From assembly GCF_002705925.1 (NCBI RefSeq), contig NZ_NKRE01000001.1, forward strand, positions 1,430,357 through 1,494,356: DNA of 64,000 nucleotides, given 5' to 3'. The stretch is from Mycobacterium ostraviense. Its GTDB lineage: Bacteria; Actinomycetota; Actinomycetes; Mycobacteriales; Mycobacteriaceae. The position numbers were made by a program, and so were the translations under genes. This document shows, one piece after another, positions 39,123-47,998 of this stretch. The notes under the pieces are model-generated. The model was given only the letters and a program-made list of their open reading frames with translations, was not told the DNA's origin and did no database searches. Each line of letters opens with the position of its first letter. Positions within the stretch are counted from its first letter, which is position 1.

Positions 39123-39125
39123 GCG

Positions 39126-39752
39126 GTGGCGCCGCCGGCTGCCTCGGTCTGGCTGTTCGCCGGGTATTCGCTGGCGTTGCTGGCCATCGGGTGGAGCTTC
39201 GACTCGATGGCACGGCGGGCATCGGCGCGTGCGGCCCGCTGGCGCACCGGCCGATTCACCTATCACCCCGACCACGACGCCTGGGTGTGTCCACAGGATC
39301 AGTGGCTGTGGCCGAGTTCGTTCGATCCCAAGCATCGGGTCATGCGTTATCGCGCGTTGCCGGTGGTGTGCAACAGCTGTCCGGTCAAAGACAGCTGCAC
39401 GACGTCGGACCACGGCCGGGAGGTCAGCCGGGAGGTGGACCCGTGGCCGCACTCGGATGCCGGGCGGTTTCACCGCGGGATCGCCTGCTGCGTGGCCGCT
39501 TTGGGAATCGTGCTGCCGCTGGCGACATTGATCGCCAATCACTCGCCGGCTGAGGTGTTGGTGTTGACGGGCACCATGCTGGTGGTCGTGCTGCTCGGGT
39601 TGCCGCTGGCCCGCCACCTGTGGAATACCCCGTCTAACGCGCCGGACTATCTGCCGCATCGCACCGCGATCGAGGACCAGGTGGCTGCCGCGGTCGACCG
39701 GTATTCGACTCGCTGGGGCGGCTGGGAAGGCAAGGAGGACAAGACATCGTGA
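39126..39752 (+). CDS. Membrane protein with a cytosolic Cys cluster, norB-linked
   Basis: The 208-residue protein has a transmembrane helix near 7-23 and two near 115-155. Between them is a soluble loop with DAWVCPQDQWLWPSSFDPKH and VVCNSCPVKDSCTTSDHG. The CxxC and CxxCxxxxxC spacing could bind a metal or Fe-S cluster. GTG 39126 is three bases after the norB stop, and the end overlaps the slipin GTG (GTGA). It is a possible accessory or electron-transfer/assembly factor for the NO reductase. No family is recognised with confidence. Confidence 0.7.
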   Translation: MAPPAASVWLFAGYSLALLAIGWSFDSMARRASARAARWRTGRFTYHPDHDAWVCPQDQWLWPSSFDPKHRVMRYRALPVVCNSCPVKDSCTTSDHGREVSREVDPWPHSDAGRFHRGIACCVAALGIVLPLATLIANHSPAEVLVLTGTMLVVVLLGLPLARHLWNTPSNAPDYLPHRTAIEDQVAAAVDRYSTRWGGWEGKEDKTS

Positions 39753-40546
39753 CCGCTGTGGTGATCGGCTTCATCGTTGTCGGTGTGGTGGTGCTGGTAG
39801 TGCTTGCCGTGCTGTCGGCCGCCGTGCTGCGCGAGTATGAGCGCGGCGTGGTGTTCCGGGTGGGGCATGTGCGCCCGCTCTACCAACCGGGACTTCGGTT
39901 TCTTATTCCGTTGGCGGACACAATGATCCGGGTCGACCAGCGGCTGGTCACGCTGACCATCCCGCCGCAGGAGGTGATCACCCGTGACAACGTGCCGGCC
40001 CGGGTCAATGCGGTCGTCATGTTCCAGGTGACCGACCCGATGAAAGCGATTCTGGCGGTGGAGAACTACGCGGTGGCCACGTCGCAGATCGCGCAGACGA
40101 CACTGCGCTCCCTGCTGGGCCGCGCGGACCTGGATACCCTGCTGGCACATCGCGAGGACCTCAACAGCGATCTGCGCACCATCATCGAAAAGATGACCGA
40201 GCCGTGGGGTGTGCAGGTTCGGGTGGTGGAGATCAAGGACGTCGAAATTCCCGAGTCGATGCAACGAGCCATGGCCCGAGAAGCCGAAGCCGAGCGGGAA
40301 CGCCGCGCCAAGGTCATCAATGCCCGGGGCGAGCTGCAGGCCTCAGAGGAACTGCGCCAAGCCGCCGAGACCTTGTCGAAGAGCCCCGCCTCGCTGCAAT
40401 TGCGCTATCTGCAAACTCTTTTGGAGCTGGGCGCCGACCAGAACTCGACGGTCGTCTTCCCGCTGCCGGTCGACATCATCACCCCGTTTCTGCGGCAACC
40501 TGAACTGTTGCGGAGCGTTGTCGACAACTTCAACCACCGCGGCTAA
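39749..40546 (+). CDS. SPFH/band-7 slipin-type membrane protein
   Basis: The 265-residue protein has an N-terminal membrane helix (about 4-28), then an SPFH domain: LREYERGVVFRVGHVRPLYQ, PGLRFLIPLADTMIRVDQR and ARVNAVVMFQVTDPMKAILA, plus the helical EAEAERERRAKVINARGELQ. This is the stomatin/slipin p-type arrangement. Slipins scaffold membrane microdomains and affect channel or protease function. It is the third gene of the norB operon, coupled by GTGA, and probably supports the reductase in the membrane. Confidence 0.9.
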   Translation: MTAVVIGFIVVGVVVLVVLAVLSAAVLREYERGVVFRVGHVRPLYQPGLRFLIPLADTMIRVDQRLVTLTIPPQEVITRDNVPARVNAVVMFQVTDPMKAILAVENYAVATSQIAQTTLRSLLGRADLDTLLAHREDLNSDLRTIIEKMTEPWGVQVRVVEIKDVEIPESMQRAMAREAEAERERRAKVINARGELQASEELRQAAETLSKSPASLQLRYLQTLLELGADQNSTVVFPLPVDIITPFLRQPELLRSVVDNFNHRG

Positions 40547-40592
40547 ACGACGACTAAACGGGCAACCGCACCGTCCGAGGAACTCACAGAGC

Positions 40593-40711
40593 GGCGGCGG
40601 CATGCCGGACGTGCCCGGCATGCCGACGGGCACGCTGAAGCGGGCCTCGAACGTCGCGCCGCGCTACGGGTCCGGCTCACCGTGATGTCGCGCCGACCGC
40701 CGGCCGGCTGA
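40593..40711 (+). pseudogene. Relic of a PPE protein C-terminus
   Basis: GGGMPDVPGMPTGTLKRASN followed by VAPRYG is a standard PPE C-terminal end. The final RLTVMSRRPPAG, matching the end of the PPE51-type gene downstream, appears after a one-base shift and stops at 40709-40711. No PPE N-terminal domain precedes it. It could be what is left of a PPE50-like neighbour that precedes PPE51 in M. tuberculosis. The remaining 490 bp up to the PPE51-type gene hold no gene I can support. Confidence 0.65.
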
Positions 40712-40722
40712 TCACCGGCCGG
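40700..40722. terminator. GC hairpin behind the norB operon and PPE relic
   Basis: CCGGCCGG (40700-40707) and CCGGCCGG (40715-40722) can form an 8-bp stem with a 7-nt loop, followed by GACCCTTCG. There is no U-tract. It is a plausible intrinsic terminator of the mycobacterial GC-only type, but each arm is itself palindromic. Confidence 0.35.
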
Positions 40723-41199
40723 ACCCTTCGTCGACTCCGGTGGCCGGCCGCGGTGTCGCTACCGGGACACCTGCACCCGACCATTGCGGCGATCGGGCAA
40801 ATCGCGAACGCCGAGCAGCCCCGGCAAACTTTCGTTTCTCGCTGGTCCATCTGGGCAAATTAACTGCGAATTCAGGTAGCCGTCGCCTAATATTCACTCC
40901 GGCCGGCGTACGCGGTCGGCTGCGGCTTGCCAGTTTTTGGGCATTCCGGAATCGAAGGTCACAAGATGCCCTGTGCGAATGGCCCACCAGCGACCCAACT
41001 CCCACGACGCTGCCTGAAAACAGCCCGGAAGGTCCTGGGCCGCAATCTCACTGAGCCGATGTGTTGTTAGTACCCGGATTCCGGACCGACGGGGACAACC
41101 AAACTTCCACGACACCGCCTACCGGCACCAATCGACGCCAGCACCGAACCGAGCGCGGGCACCGGCTACCGCATGCACTATCTAAGGAGCTGTGACACA

Positions 41200-42339
41200 A
41201 TGGATTTCGCCTTATTGCCACCAGAAATCAACTCCGGCCGGATGTACACCGGACCGGGCCCGGGCTCGCTGCTGGCCGCGGCGGGCAGCTGGGACACGCT
41301 GGCGGCCGAGCTGGACACCACCGCCCAGACCTACGAATCGGTGGTTTCGGGCGTGACCGCTTTGGATTGGTATGGCCCCGCATCGGAGTCGATGGCCGCA
41401 AAGGTCGCCCCGTATGTGGGTTGGCTCCACACGACGGCGGCCCAGACAAAGCAGACGGCCATGCAGGCCAGGGCCGCGGCGGCGGCCTTCGACCAAGCGT
41501 TCGCGATGACCATGCCACCGCCGGCGATCGCGGCGAACCGCATCCAGCTGATGGCGTTGATCGCCACCAACTTCTTCGGCCAGAACACGGCGGCGATCGC
41601 GGCCACCGAGGCGCAGTACGCCGAGATGTGGGCCCAGGACGCCGCGGCGATGTTCGGCTACGCCACCAGCTCGACGGCGGCGGCGCAACTGGCGCCGTTC
41701 TCTTCGCCGTCGCAGATCACCAACCCGGCCGGGCTCAGCGCCCAGAGCGCCGCGGTCGCCCAAGCCAATGCCAGCGCGGCCGCCACCGACCCGGTGTCGC
41801 AGCTGATCTCCGCGGTGTCCCAATCACTGGGGGCGCTGTCCGGAATACAACTACCCAATCTCCTTCCTGCCGACTACGCCGTCCTCGATGGCATCTTCGG
41901 GGCGTACGCGACATTCAGCGCAATCTCGAGCCTCGAGTCGGTTGTCGACGGCATCATCGGAGATGAAGCCGCCTTGGCGCCGGCGCTGACCAGTGTCGCG
42001 GACACGATGCCGGCCGAGGCCGGCTCCGTGCTCGTCGCGGCACCACAGCCGACCGGCGCCGGAATGGGGCTGGGTACCAACGCGGTGCTTGCGAGTGCGG
42101 GCCGGGCCGGTTCGATCGGGCAACTATCCGTGCCGGCGAGTTGGGCCGCCCCGGCCACCCGGACCGTCTCGGCATTGTCGCCCGCGGGCCTGACCACGAT
42201 TCCGGGCACCGAGGAAGGCGGCGCGGGTGCGCCGGGCGTCCCGGGAATGGCCGTGCCGGCGCCGTCGCGTGCCTCCGGCGTGCTGCCCCGGTACGGGGTG
42301 CGGCTCACGGTCATGGCGCACCCACCGGCGGCCGGGTGA
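41200..42339 (+). CDS. PPE51: PPE-family protein, PPE51-type
   Basis: The 379-residue protein begins MDFALLPPEINSGRMYTGPG, a PPE domain to about residue 180 with WYGPASESM (WxG), then an Ala/Ser-rich region. It ends with the PPE-SVP type tail SIGQLSVPASWAAPATR and RASGVLPRYGVRLTVMAHPP. It corresponds closely to Rv3136 in start, length and end. PPE51 has been linked to uptake of small hydrophilic nutrients across the outer membrane. AAGGAG lies upstream of ATG 41200; the longer frame start at 41173 is rejected. Confidence 0.93.
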   Translation: MDFALLPPEINSGRMYTGPGPGSLLAAAGSWDTLAAELDTTAQTYESVVSGVTALDWYGPASESMAAKVAPYVGWLHTTAAQTKQTAMQARAAAAAFDQAFAMTMPPPAIAANRIQLMALIATNFFGQNTAAIAATEAQYAEMWAQDAAAMFGYATSSTAAAQLAPFSSPSQITNPAGLSAQSAAVAQANASAAATDPVSQLISAVSQSLGALSGIQLPNLLPADYAVLDGIFGAYATFSAISSLESVVDGIIGDEAALAPALTSVADTMPAEAGSVLVAAPQPTGAGMGLGTNAVLASAGRAGSIGQLSVPASWAAPATRTVSALSPAGLTTIPGTEEGGAGAPGVPGMAVPAPSRASGVLPRYGVRLTVMAHPPAAG

Positions 42340-42344
42340 CTCGG

Positions 42345-42677
42345 TTAGTCGGGTGGCGGCTCGGCCGGCGCGAAGTTCCAATTGTCCGGATTCTTCGGCG
42401 AATACACGACCGGAAGTACCTGCCCGGTGGCCGGCCACTGGCTGACGTCGACCGCCATCCGCCGATACACGCTGTGCTCGTTGACGGTTGGGCCGTTGAG
42501 GACGCCGGAGATGGTGACAAACTGCTCACCGGTCGCATCCGGCCGAGGACTGACGCCGGTCACCAACAGCGTGCCGCTCGCCAACGCACCGCGCGGGCCC
42601 GGCGGAAAGAACCGCGGAGCAAGAAACACCACCAGGACCGCAACCAAAATGAGCAGCACACCCAATTCCCATCCCAC
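42345..42677 (-). CDS. Small membrane-anchored protein (Rv3136A-type)
   Basis: The 110-residue protein from GTG 42677 has one N-terminal helix ([19 protein letters not shown], about 5-23) and a soluble domain with [18 protein letters not shown] and [15 protein letters not shown]. That domain resembles the DUF3592-like beta-rich domains that follow a membrane anchor. It lies between PPE51 and hisN as Rv3136A does. The function is unknown. It is convergent with PPE51 (five bases) and divergent from hisN. Confidence 0.7.
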   Translation of the reverse strand: MGWELGVLLILVAVLVVFLAPRFFPPGPRGALASGTLLVTGVSPRPDATGEQFVTISGVLNGPTVNEHSVYRRMAVDVSQWPATGQVLPVVYSPKNPDNWNFAPAEPPPD

Positions 42678-42700
42678 GCCGCCATGGTAGGACTGCTGGC

Positions 42701-43483
42701 GTGACTCAGCAGGATCTGCTCCTTGCGCTGGCGCTCGCCGACCGCGCGGACGCGGTGACCCGCGCCCGGTTCGGCGCGCTCGACCTGCACGTCGACACCA
42801 AGCCGGACCTGACGCCGGTGACCGACGCCGACCGGGCGGTTGAAGCCGACATCCGTGCCACACTCGGCCGGGAACGTCCGGGTGACAGCATCGTCGGCGA
42901 AGAGTTCGGCGGAACCACCACTTTCAGCGGACGGCAATGGATCGTCGACCCGATCGACGGCACCAAGAACTTCGTGCGGGGGGTGCCGGTGTGGGCCAGT
43001 TTGATCGCCTTGCTCGACGACGGCGTTCCGTCCGTCGGTGTGGTGAGCGCGCCCGCGTTGCAGCGACGGTGGTGGGCCGCGCACGGGCAGGGTGCGTTTG
43101 CCTCGGTTGGCGGCACGCAGCCGCGCCAACTGTCGGTTTCCTCGGTGGCGGAATTGGATTCGGCGAACTTGTCGTTCTCGAGTCTGTCGGGCTGGGCGCA
43201 GCTCGGCTTGCGAAATCGTTTCATCGAGCTGACCGATGCCGTGTGGCGGGTGCGCGCCTACGGCGACTTCCTGTCTTACTGCCTGGTGGCCGAGGGGGCC
43301 GTCGATATCGCCGCCGAACCGGAGGTGTCGGTGTGGGATCTGGCGGCGCTGGACATCCTGGTACGCGAAGCCGGTGGGCTACTCACCAGCTTGGACGGCG
43401 CCCCCGGCCCCCACGGTGGCAGCGCGGTGGCGACCAACGGCCTACTGCACAAAGAAGTTCTGGCCAGGCTGCGCGCGGAGTAG
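42701..43483 (+). CDS. hisN: Inositol-monophosphatase-family histidinol-phosphatase
   Basis: The 260-residue protein has metal-binding motifs GEEFGG (about 66-71), [12 protein letters not shown] (about 86-97) and [15 protein letters not shown] (about 208-222) of the Li+-sensitive phosphatase family. The M. tuberculosis counterpart (Rv3137) acts in histidine biosynthesis on histidinol phosphate. GTG 42701. The radical-SAM gene follows within 20 bases. Confidence 0.9.
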   Translation: MTQQDLLLALALADRADAVTRARFGALDLHVDTKPDLTPVTDADRAVEADIRATLGRERPGDSIVGEEFGGTTTFSGRQWIVDPIDGTKNFVRGVPVWASLIALLDDGVPSVGVVSAPALQRRWWAAHGQGAFASVGGTQPRQLSVSSVAELDSANLSFSSLSGWAQLGLRNRFIELTDAVWRVRAYGDFLSYCLVAEGAVDIAAEPEVSVWDLAALDILVREAGGLLTSLDGAPGPHGGSAVATNGLLHKEVLARLRAE

Positions 43484-43502
43484 CCTGGCGTTCGAGAACG
43501 AC

Positions 43503-44609
43503 ATGACCCTCCTTTCGCCACCGGACGACCCGTTCACCATCGCAACGAAACACTGGCACCGCCTCGACGACGGCCGGATCCAGTGCGACGTATGTCCGCG
43601 CGCTTGCAAGCTGCACGAGGGGCAGCGCGGGCTGTGCTTTGTCCGCGGCCGGAGTGCTGACCGGATTGTGCTGGCCAGCTATGGACGCTCCAGCGGGTTT
43701 TGCGTCGATCCGATCGAGAAGAAGCCGCTCAACCATTTCTTGCCCGGCTCGGCCGTGCTGTCGTTCGGCACCGCGGGGTGCAACCTGGCATGCAAGTTCT
43801 GCCAGAACTGGGACATCTCCAAGTCGCGGGAGACCGACACCCTTGCCGCCCGCGCCGGTCCCGGCGACATCGCTCGTGCTGCCGCCGAAATGGGTTGTCG
43901 CAGTGTGGCATTCACTTACAATGATCCGACGATCTTCTGGGAATACGCCGCCGACGTCGCCGACGCCTGCCACCAACGGGGCATCAAGGCGGTCGCGGTG
44001 ACGGCCGGGTACATGTGTCCGGCCCCACGCGCGGAGTTCTACCGGCATATCGACGCCGCCAATGTCGACTTGAAGGCGTTCACCGAGGACTTTTATCACA
44101 AGGTCTGCGTCGGCCACCTGCGCGACGTGCTCGACACCCTCGTTTACCTACGGCATGAGACGCAGGTGTGGCTGGAGATCACCACCCTGCTGATCCCGGG
44201 CCGCAACGACAGCGACGCGGAGCTCGCCGCCGAATGCGCATGGATTCGCGAAAACCTGGGCGTCGACGTGCCGGTGCATTTCACCGCATTCCATCCCGAC
44301 TACAAGATGACCGACACACCGCCCACGCCGCCGGCCACCCTGACGCGGGCCCGTCGGATCGGCATCGACGAAGGCCTGCGGTTCGTCTACACCGGAAACG
44401 TCCACGACACCGAAGGCGGCACCACATACTGCCCGGGGTGCGGGACTGCGGTGGTGGTTCGCGATTGGTATGCGATGCGGCGTTACGCGCTGACCGATGA
44501 CGGATGCTGCCGAGCGTGTGACCGTCAGTTGGCCGGTGTGTACGACGGCCCCGCGGGAGGTTGGGGCCGGCGCCGGCTTCCGCTGCCCACCAGCCTGTCA
44601 ACGGTGTGA
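43503..44609 (+). CDS. pflA: Radical SAM protein, AmmeMemoRadiSam/PflA-like
   Basis: The 368-residue protein has an N-terminal Cys motif CDVCPRACKLHEGQRGLC, the radical-SAM CxxxCxxC as CNLACKFCQNW (about 97-107), partial TIM barrel with AFTYNDPTIFWEYAADVADA, and an added C-terminal zinc-type end CPGCGTAVV and CCRACDRQL. This is the AmmeMemoRadiSam-system radical SAM family, annotated pflA in M. tuberculosis (Rv3138), although a pyruvate formate-lyase partner is absent. Usual partners AMMECR1 and MEMO are not adjacent. Its reaction is unknown. Confidence 0.9.
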   Translation: MTLLSPPDDPFTIATKHWHRLDDGRIQCDVCPRACKLHEGQRGLCFVRGRSADRIVLASYGRSSGFCVDPIEKKPLNHFLPGSAVLSFGTAGCNLACKFCQNWDISKSRETDTLAARAGPGDIARAAAEMGCRSVAFTYNDPTIFWEYAADVADACHQRGIKAVAVTAGYMCPAPRAEFYRHIDAANVDLKAFTEDFYHKVCVGHLRDVLDTLVYLRHETQVWLEITTLLIPGRNDSDAELAAECAWIRENLGVDVPVHFTAFHPDYKMTDTPPTPPATLTRARRIGIDEGLRFVYTGNVHDTEGGTTYCPGCGTAVVVRDWYAMRRYALTDDGCCRACDRQLAGVYDGPAGGWGRRRLPLPTSLSTV

Positions 44610-44631
44610 ATTAACTAACACTAGCCCCATT

Positions 44632-44653
44632 TATCTTACTCGGGAGTAAGATA
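44632..44653. promoter_or_regulatory. Perfect 22-bp palindrome in the fadE24 promoter
   Basis: TATCTTACT-cggg-AGTAAGATA has 9-bp perfect arms 38 bp before the fadE24 ATG. This is the shape of a TetR/FadR-type operator. No regulator gene is adjacent, so the binding protein acts in trans. Confidence 0.65.
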
Positions 44654-44690
44654 CGGTTATCGCATCGCCCATCGACAGAGGCAAGCTGAC

Positions 44691-46112
44691 ATGACCAACA
44701 CACTTCCTGCTGCTGAACCCGCTTCCGGCTCGCCCGCCCGGCGTTCCCGGGCGCGCCTTTCCCGCCGAGGCCGCCAAAGCGCAATCGGGATGCAGCCGCA
44801 CAAACGGACCGGAATCGACGTCGCGCTGGCCATCCTGACGCCCATCGTCGGTCAGGAATTCCTGGACAAGTACCACCTGCGCGACCCACTGAACCGGACC
44901 CTGCGCTACGGCGCGAAAACGATCTTCTCCACCTCCGGGGCTGCAAGCCGGCAATTCCGGCGGGTGCAGGGCCTGCGTGGCGGCCCGACCCGGCTCAAGG
45001 CCAGCGGCAAAGACTACTTCGACCTCACTCCCGACGACGACCAGAAGATGATCGTCGAAACCGTGGACGAGTTCGCCGCCGAAATTCTGCGACCCGCCGC
45101 ACACGACGCCGACGAATCCGCGACCTACCCGGTCGACCTCATCGCCAAAGCCGCCGAACTCGGCATCACCGCAATCAACATTCCCGAAGACTTCGACGGC
45201 ATCGCCGAGCACCGCTCCAGCGTGACCAACGTGCTGGTGGCCGAGGCACTGGCGTACGGCGACATGGGGCTGGCATTGCCGATCCTGGCCCCCGGCGGTG
45301 TGGCGGCAGCGCTGACCCATTGGGGCAGCGCGGACCAGCAGGCCACCTACCTCGCCGAGTTCGCCGGCGAGAACGTTCCGCAGGCGTGTGTGACCATCGC
45401 CGAACCGCAACCGCTGTTCGACCCCACAAGGCTCAAAACCACCGCCACCCGCACCCCGTCCGGTTACCGGCTCGACGGCGTCAAGTCGTTGGTCCCGGCC
45501 GCTGCTACCGCCGAGCTGTTCATCGTCGCCGCGCAGCTGGACGGCAAACCGGCGTTGTTCATCGTCGAGTCGTGGGCCAAGGGTCTGACCGTCAAGCCGG
45601 ACCCGAGTATGGGTATCCGCGCCGCGGCCCTGGGCCAGCTCGAGCTCACCGGGGTCTCCGTCCCGCTGAGCGCCCGCCTGGGTGAAGACCAGGCGACCGA
45701 CGCCGACTACTCGGAAGCGATCGCGCTGGCCCGGCTCGGCTGGGCCGCGCTGGCGGTCGGCACCTCGCACGCGGTTCTCGACTACGTCGTTCCCTACGTG
45801 AAGGAGCGCCAGGCCTTCGGCGAGCCGATCGCCCACCGCCAGGCCGTAGCGTTCATGTGCGCCAACATCGCCATCGAGTTGGACGGGCTGCGGCTGATCA
45901 CCTGGCGTGGCGCATCTCGCGCCGAGCAGGGACTGCCTTTCGCCCGCGAGGCCGCGCTGGCCAAGCGGCTCGGCGCCGACAAGGGGATGCAAATCGGCCT
46001 CGACGGCGTCCAGCTGTTGGGCGGCCACGGTTACACCAAAGAGCACCCGGTCGAACGCTGGTACCGCGACCTGCGGGCCATCGGCGTCGCCGAGGGTGTC
46101 GTCGTTATCTGA
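44691..46112 (+). CDS. fadE24: Acyl-CoA dehydrogenase FadE24
   Basis: The 473-residue protein has a basic N-terminal extension (PARRSRARLSRRGRQS) then an acyl-CoA dehydrogenase core. Landmarks are QACVTIAEPQPLFDP, SLGQLELTGV-type AALGQLELTGV, FGEPIAHRQAVAFMCANIAI and QLLGGHGYTKEHPVERWYRD. In M. tuberculosis FadE24 pairs with FadE23 and the genes are adjacent and isoniazid-inducible. Mycobacterial FadE pairs often form heterotetramers. The 32-bp gap to fadE23 supports one operon under the palindrome at 44632. Confidence 0.95.
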   Translation: MTNTLPAAEPASGSPARRSRARLSRRGRQSAIGMQPHKRTGIDVALAILTPIVGQEFLDKYHLRDPLNRTLRYGAKTIFSTSGAASRQFRRVQGLRGGPTRLKASGKDYFDLTPDDDQKMIVETVDEFAAEILRPAAHDADESATYPVDLIAKAAELGITAINIPEDFDGIAEHRSSVTNVLVAEALAYGDMGLALPILAPGGVAAALTHWGSADQQATYLAEFAGENVPQACVTIAEPQPLFDPTRLKTTATRTPSGYRLDGVKSLVPAAATAELFIVAAQLDGKPALFIVESWAKGLTVKPDPSMGIRAAALGQLELTGVSVPLSARLGEDQATDADYSEAIALARLGWAALAVGTSHAVLDYVVPYVKERQAFGEPIAHRQAVAFMCANIAIELDGLRLITWRGASRAEQGLPFAREAALAKRLGADKGMQIGLDGVQLLGGHGYTKEHPVERWYRDLRAIGVAEGVVVI

Positions 46113-46144
46113 GTCGTTATCTGATCCGAGCTGAAAGTCCAACG

Positions 46145-47353
46145 ATGGCAATCAATCTGGAATTACCCCGCAAACTGCAGGCCGTGATGACCATGACGCA
46201 TCAGGGTGCCGCCGAAATCATGCGGCCGGTGTCGCGCAAATATGATCTGAAAGAGCATGCGTACCCGGTGGAACTGGACACCATGATGAGCCTCTTCGAG
46301 GGTGTCGCGGACGCCAAATCGGTGGCCTTCGCCGGAGCTGATGCGCTCGGTGACACCGAATCCACCACCGACAACCACAACGGCGCCAACATGGCCGCGC
46401 TGCTGCAGACGCTGGAGGCCTGCTGGGGTGACGTCGCGCTGATGTTGACAGTCCCCTACCAGGGGCTGGGCAACGCGGCCATCTCCGCGGTCGCCACCGA
46501 AGAGCAACTCGAGCGGCTGGGCAAGGTGTGGGCGGCGATGGCCATCACCGAACCGGGATTCGGATCGGACTCGGCCGCGGTGTCGACGACCGCCACCCTG
46601 GACGGCGACGAGTATGTGATCAACGGCGAAAAGATCTTCGTCACCGCCGGATCGCGCGCCACCCACATCGTGGTGTGGGCCACCCTGGACAAGTCCAAGG
46701 GCCGCGCGGCGATCAAGTCGTTCATCGTGCCGCGTGAGCACCCGGGTGTCACGGTGGAACGTCTCGAACACAAGCTGGGTATCAAGGGATCGGATACCGC
46801 TGCAATTCGATTTGACAACGCGCGCATCCCCAAGGACAACCTGCTGGGAAGCCCGGAAATTCAAGAGGGCAAGGGCTTTTCCGGGGTGATGGAGACCTTC
46901 GACAATACCCGGCCGATCGTTGCCGCCATGGCTATCGGGGTCGGCCGCGCGGCGTTGGAGGAGATTCGCAAGATCCTCACCGATGCCGGGGTCGAGATCG
47001 ACTACGACAAACCCGCCTATGTCCAGAGCGCTGCCGCCGCCGAGTTTCTGCGGATGGAGGCCGAATGGGAGGCCAGCTACCTGCTGGCGCTGCGCGCGGC
47101 ATGGCAGGCCGACAACAACATTCCCAACTCCAAAGAAGCGTCGATGAGCAAGGCCAAGGCCGGCCGGATGACCAGCGACGTGACGCTGAAGAGCGTCGAA
47201 TTAGCCGGCACCACAGGCTATTCCGAACAAACCCTGCTGGAGAAGTGGGCCCGCGACTCCAAGATCCTGGACATTTTCGAGGGGACCCAGCAGATCCAGC
47301 AACTGGTGGTCGCCCGTCGGCTGTTGGGTCTGTCGTCCGCCGAGCTCAAGTAG
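46145..47353 (+). CDS. fadE23: Acyl-CoA dehydrogenase FadE23
   Basis: The 402-residue protein has ITEPGFGSDSAAVSTTATLD, FVTAGSRATHIVVWAT and the end ILDIFEGTQQIQQLVVARRL, typical for acyl-CoA dehydrogenases, with the DIFEGT loop carrying a likely catalytic Glu. ATG 46145 gives MAINLELPRKLQAV. It is the probable heteromeric partner of FadE24. The substrate class is not known from sequence. Confidence 0.95.
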   Translation: MAINLELPRKLQAVMTMTHQGAAEIMRPVSRKYDLKEHAYPVELDTMMSLFEGVADAKSVAFAGADALGDTESTTDNHNGANMAALLQTLEACWGDVALMLTVPYQGLGNAAISAVATEEQLERLGKVWAAMAITEPGFGSDSAAVSTTATLDGDEYVINGEKIFVTAGSRATHIVVWATLDKSKGRAAIKSFIVPREHPGVTVERLEHKLGIKGSDTAAIRFDNARIPKDNLLGSPEIQEGKGFSGVMETFDNTRPIVAAMAIGVGRAALEEIRKILTDAGVEIDYDKPAYVQSAAAAEFLRMEAEWEASYLLALRAAWQADNNIPNSKEASMSKAKAGRMTSDVTLKSVELAGTTGYSEQTLLEKWARDSKILDIFEGTQQIQQLVVARRLLGLSSAELK

Positions 47354-47998
47354 AAGCAGACCCGCTGCCTCGTTGCCGTCCAGCGCAACGACTTTCACTC
47401 CAGTAACAGCAGTCTCCGTGGGATTGGGGCGGGCGTTTTGCCCACCTCTGCGCGACAACGTCGTTGCGTGTGTGCGTGACCGCGGTGTCGCTGCGAGCGG
47501 TTATCGGGCTGCGCTCCGGTGTGGGGAGATGGAAATCGCGTGCCGGTGGGGCTGGGTCGGCGGCTGACGGCGTCGAGTGTGCCGTGGGGGTTTTCGAGTG
47601 TGCGTCTATGGCATCGACATTGCATCCAGGGCGGTAATCGGGCAATTCTTTCGCCCTGGACGCACAGTCGACGCCCTGGACGCACACTCGAAATAGCGGC
47701 AGGACTACCGATTCGGTGAGCACATGAGAAATCCCCCGAATGCCACTCCATCACAAGAGATTTGAGCGCAGGTGCGGTATTGGTGTGCCGAGAACACAGC
47801 CGGTCGACCAGCAGTATTCGTGGTCACCCTGAATTTCCGAGTGAGGTGGGCAAAATGCGGACCGGCAAGCCCAGATGCTCAGGTGGCCAATGTGAGTGAC
47901 TGCCGTGATTCAGCATCACCCACCCCGGGCACCGGTGCCGATGTTTCCGGAGCCGACGACGGCCACCGGCCACTTCGCTTGTGGTGACCTGGTTTTCC
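47354..47998. other. Gene-free 645-bp stretch with short repeats
   Basis: No credible coding region lies here; the short open frames have no start signals or family motifs. It holds the repeats at 47595-47691 and a 23-bp sequence (TTTGCCCACCTCTGCGCGAC plus AAC, 47437-47459) that recurs with one mismatch at 62901-62923, also downstream of an operon. Confidence 0.6.
47595..47691. repeat. Tandem 20-bp repeat with a 12-bp inverted partner
   Basis: CGCCCTGGACGCACAGTCGA (47652-47671) is followed at once by CGCCCTGGACGCACACTCGA (47672-47691), one mismatch. CGAGTGTGCGTC at 47595-47606 is the exact complement of 47679-47690. This may be a small palindromic intergenic element or a hairpin. Confidence 0.6.

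Noticed and set aside
37128..39659. 843-codon open frame on the minus strand opposite norB
   Set aside because: Composition is Gly/Arg/His/Gln-rich with no domains, and it lies exactly antisense to a gene with full family motifs. Long antisense frames are expected in high-GC DNA.
44631..46151. 506-codon minus-strand frame opposite fadE24
   Set aside because: It is antisense to a complete acyl-CoA dehydrogenase, has no recognisable motifs, and carries shadow-like composition.
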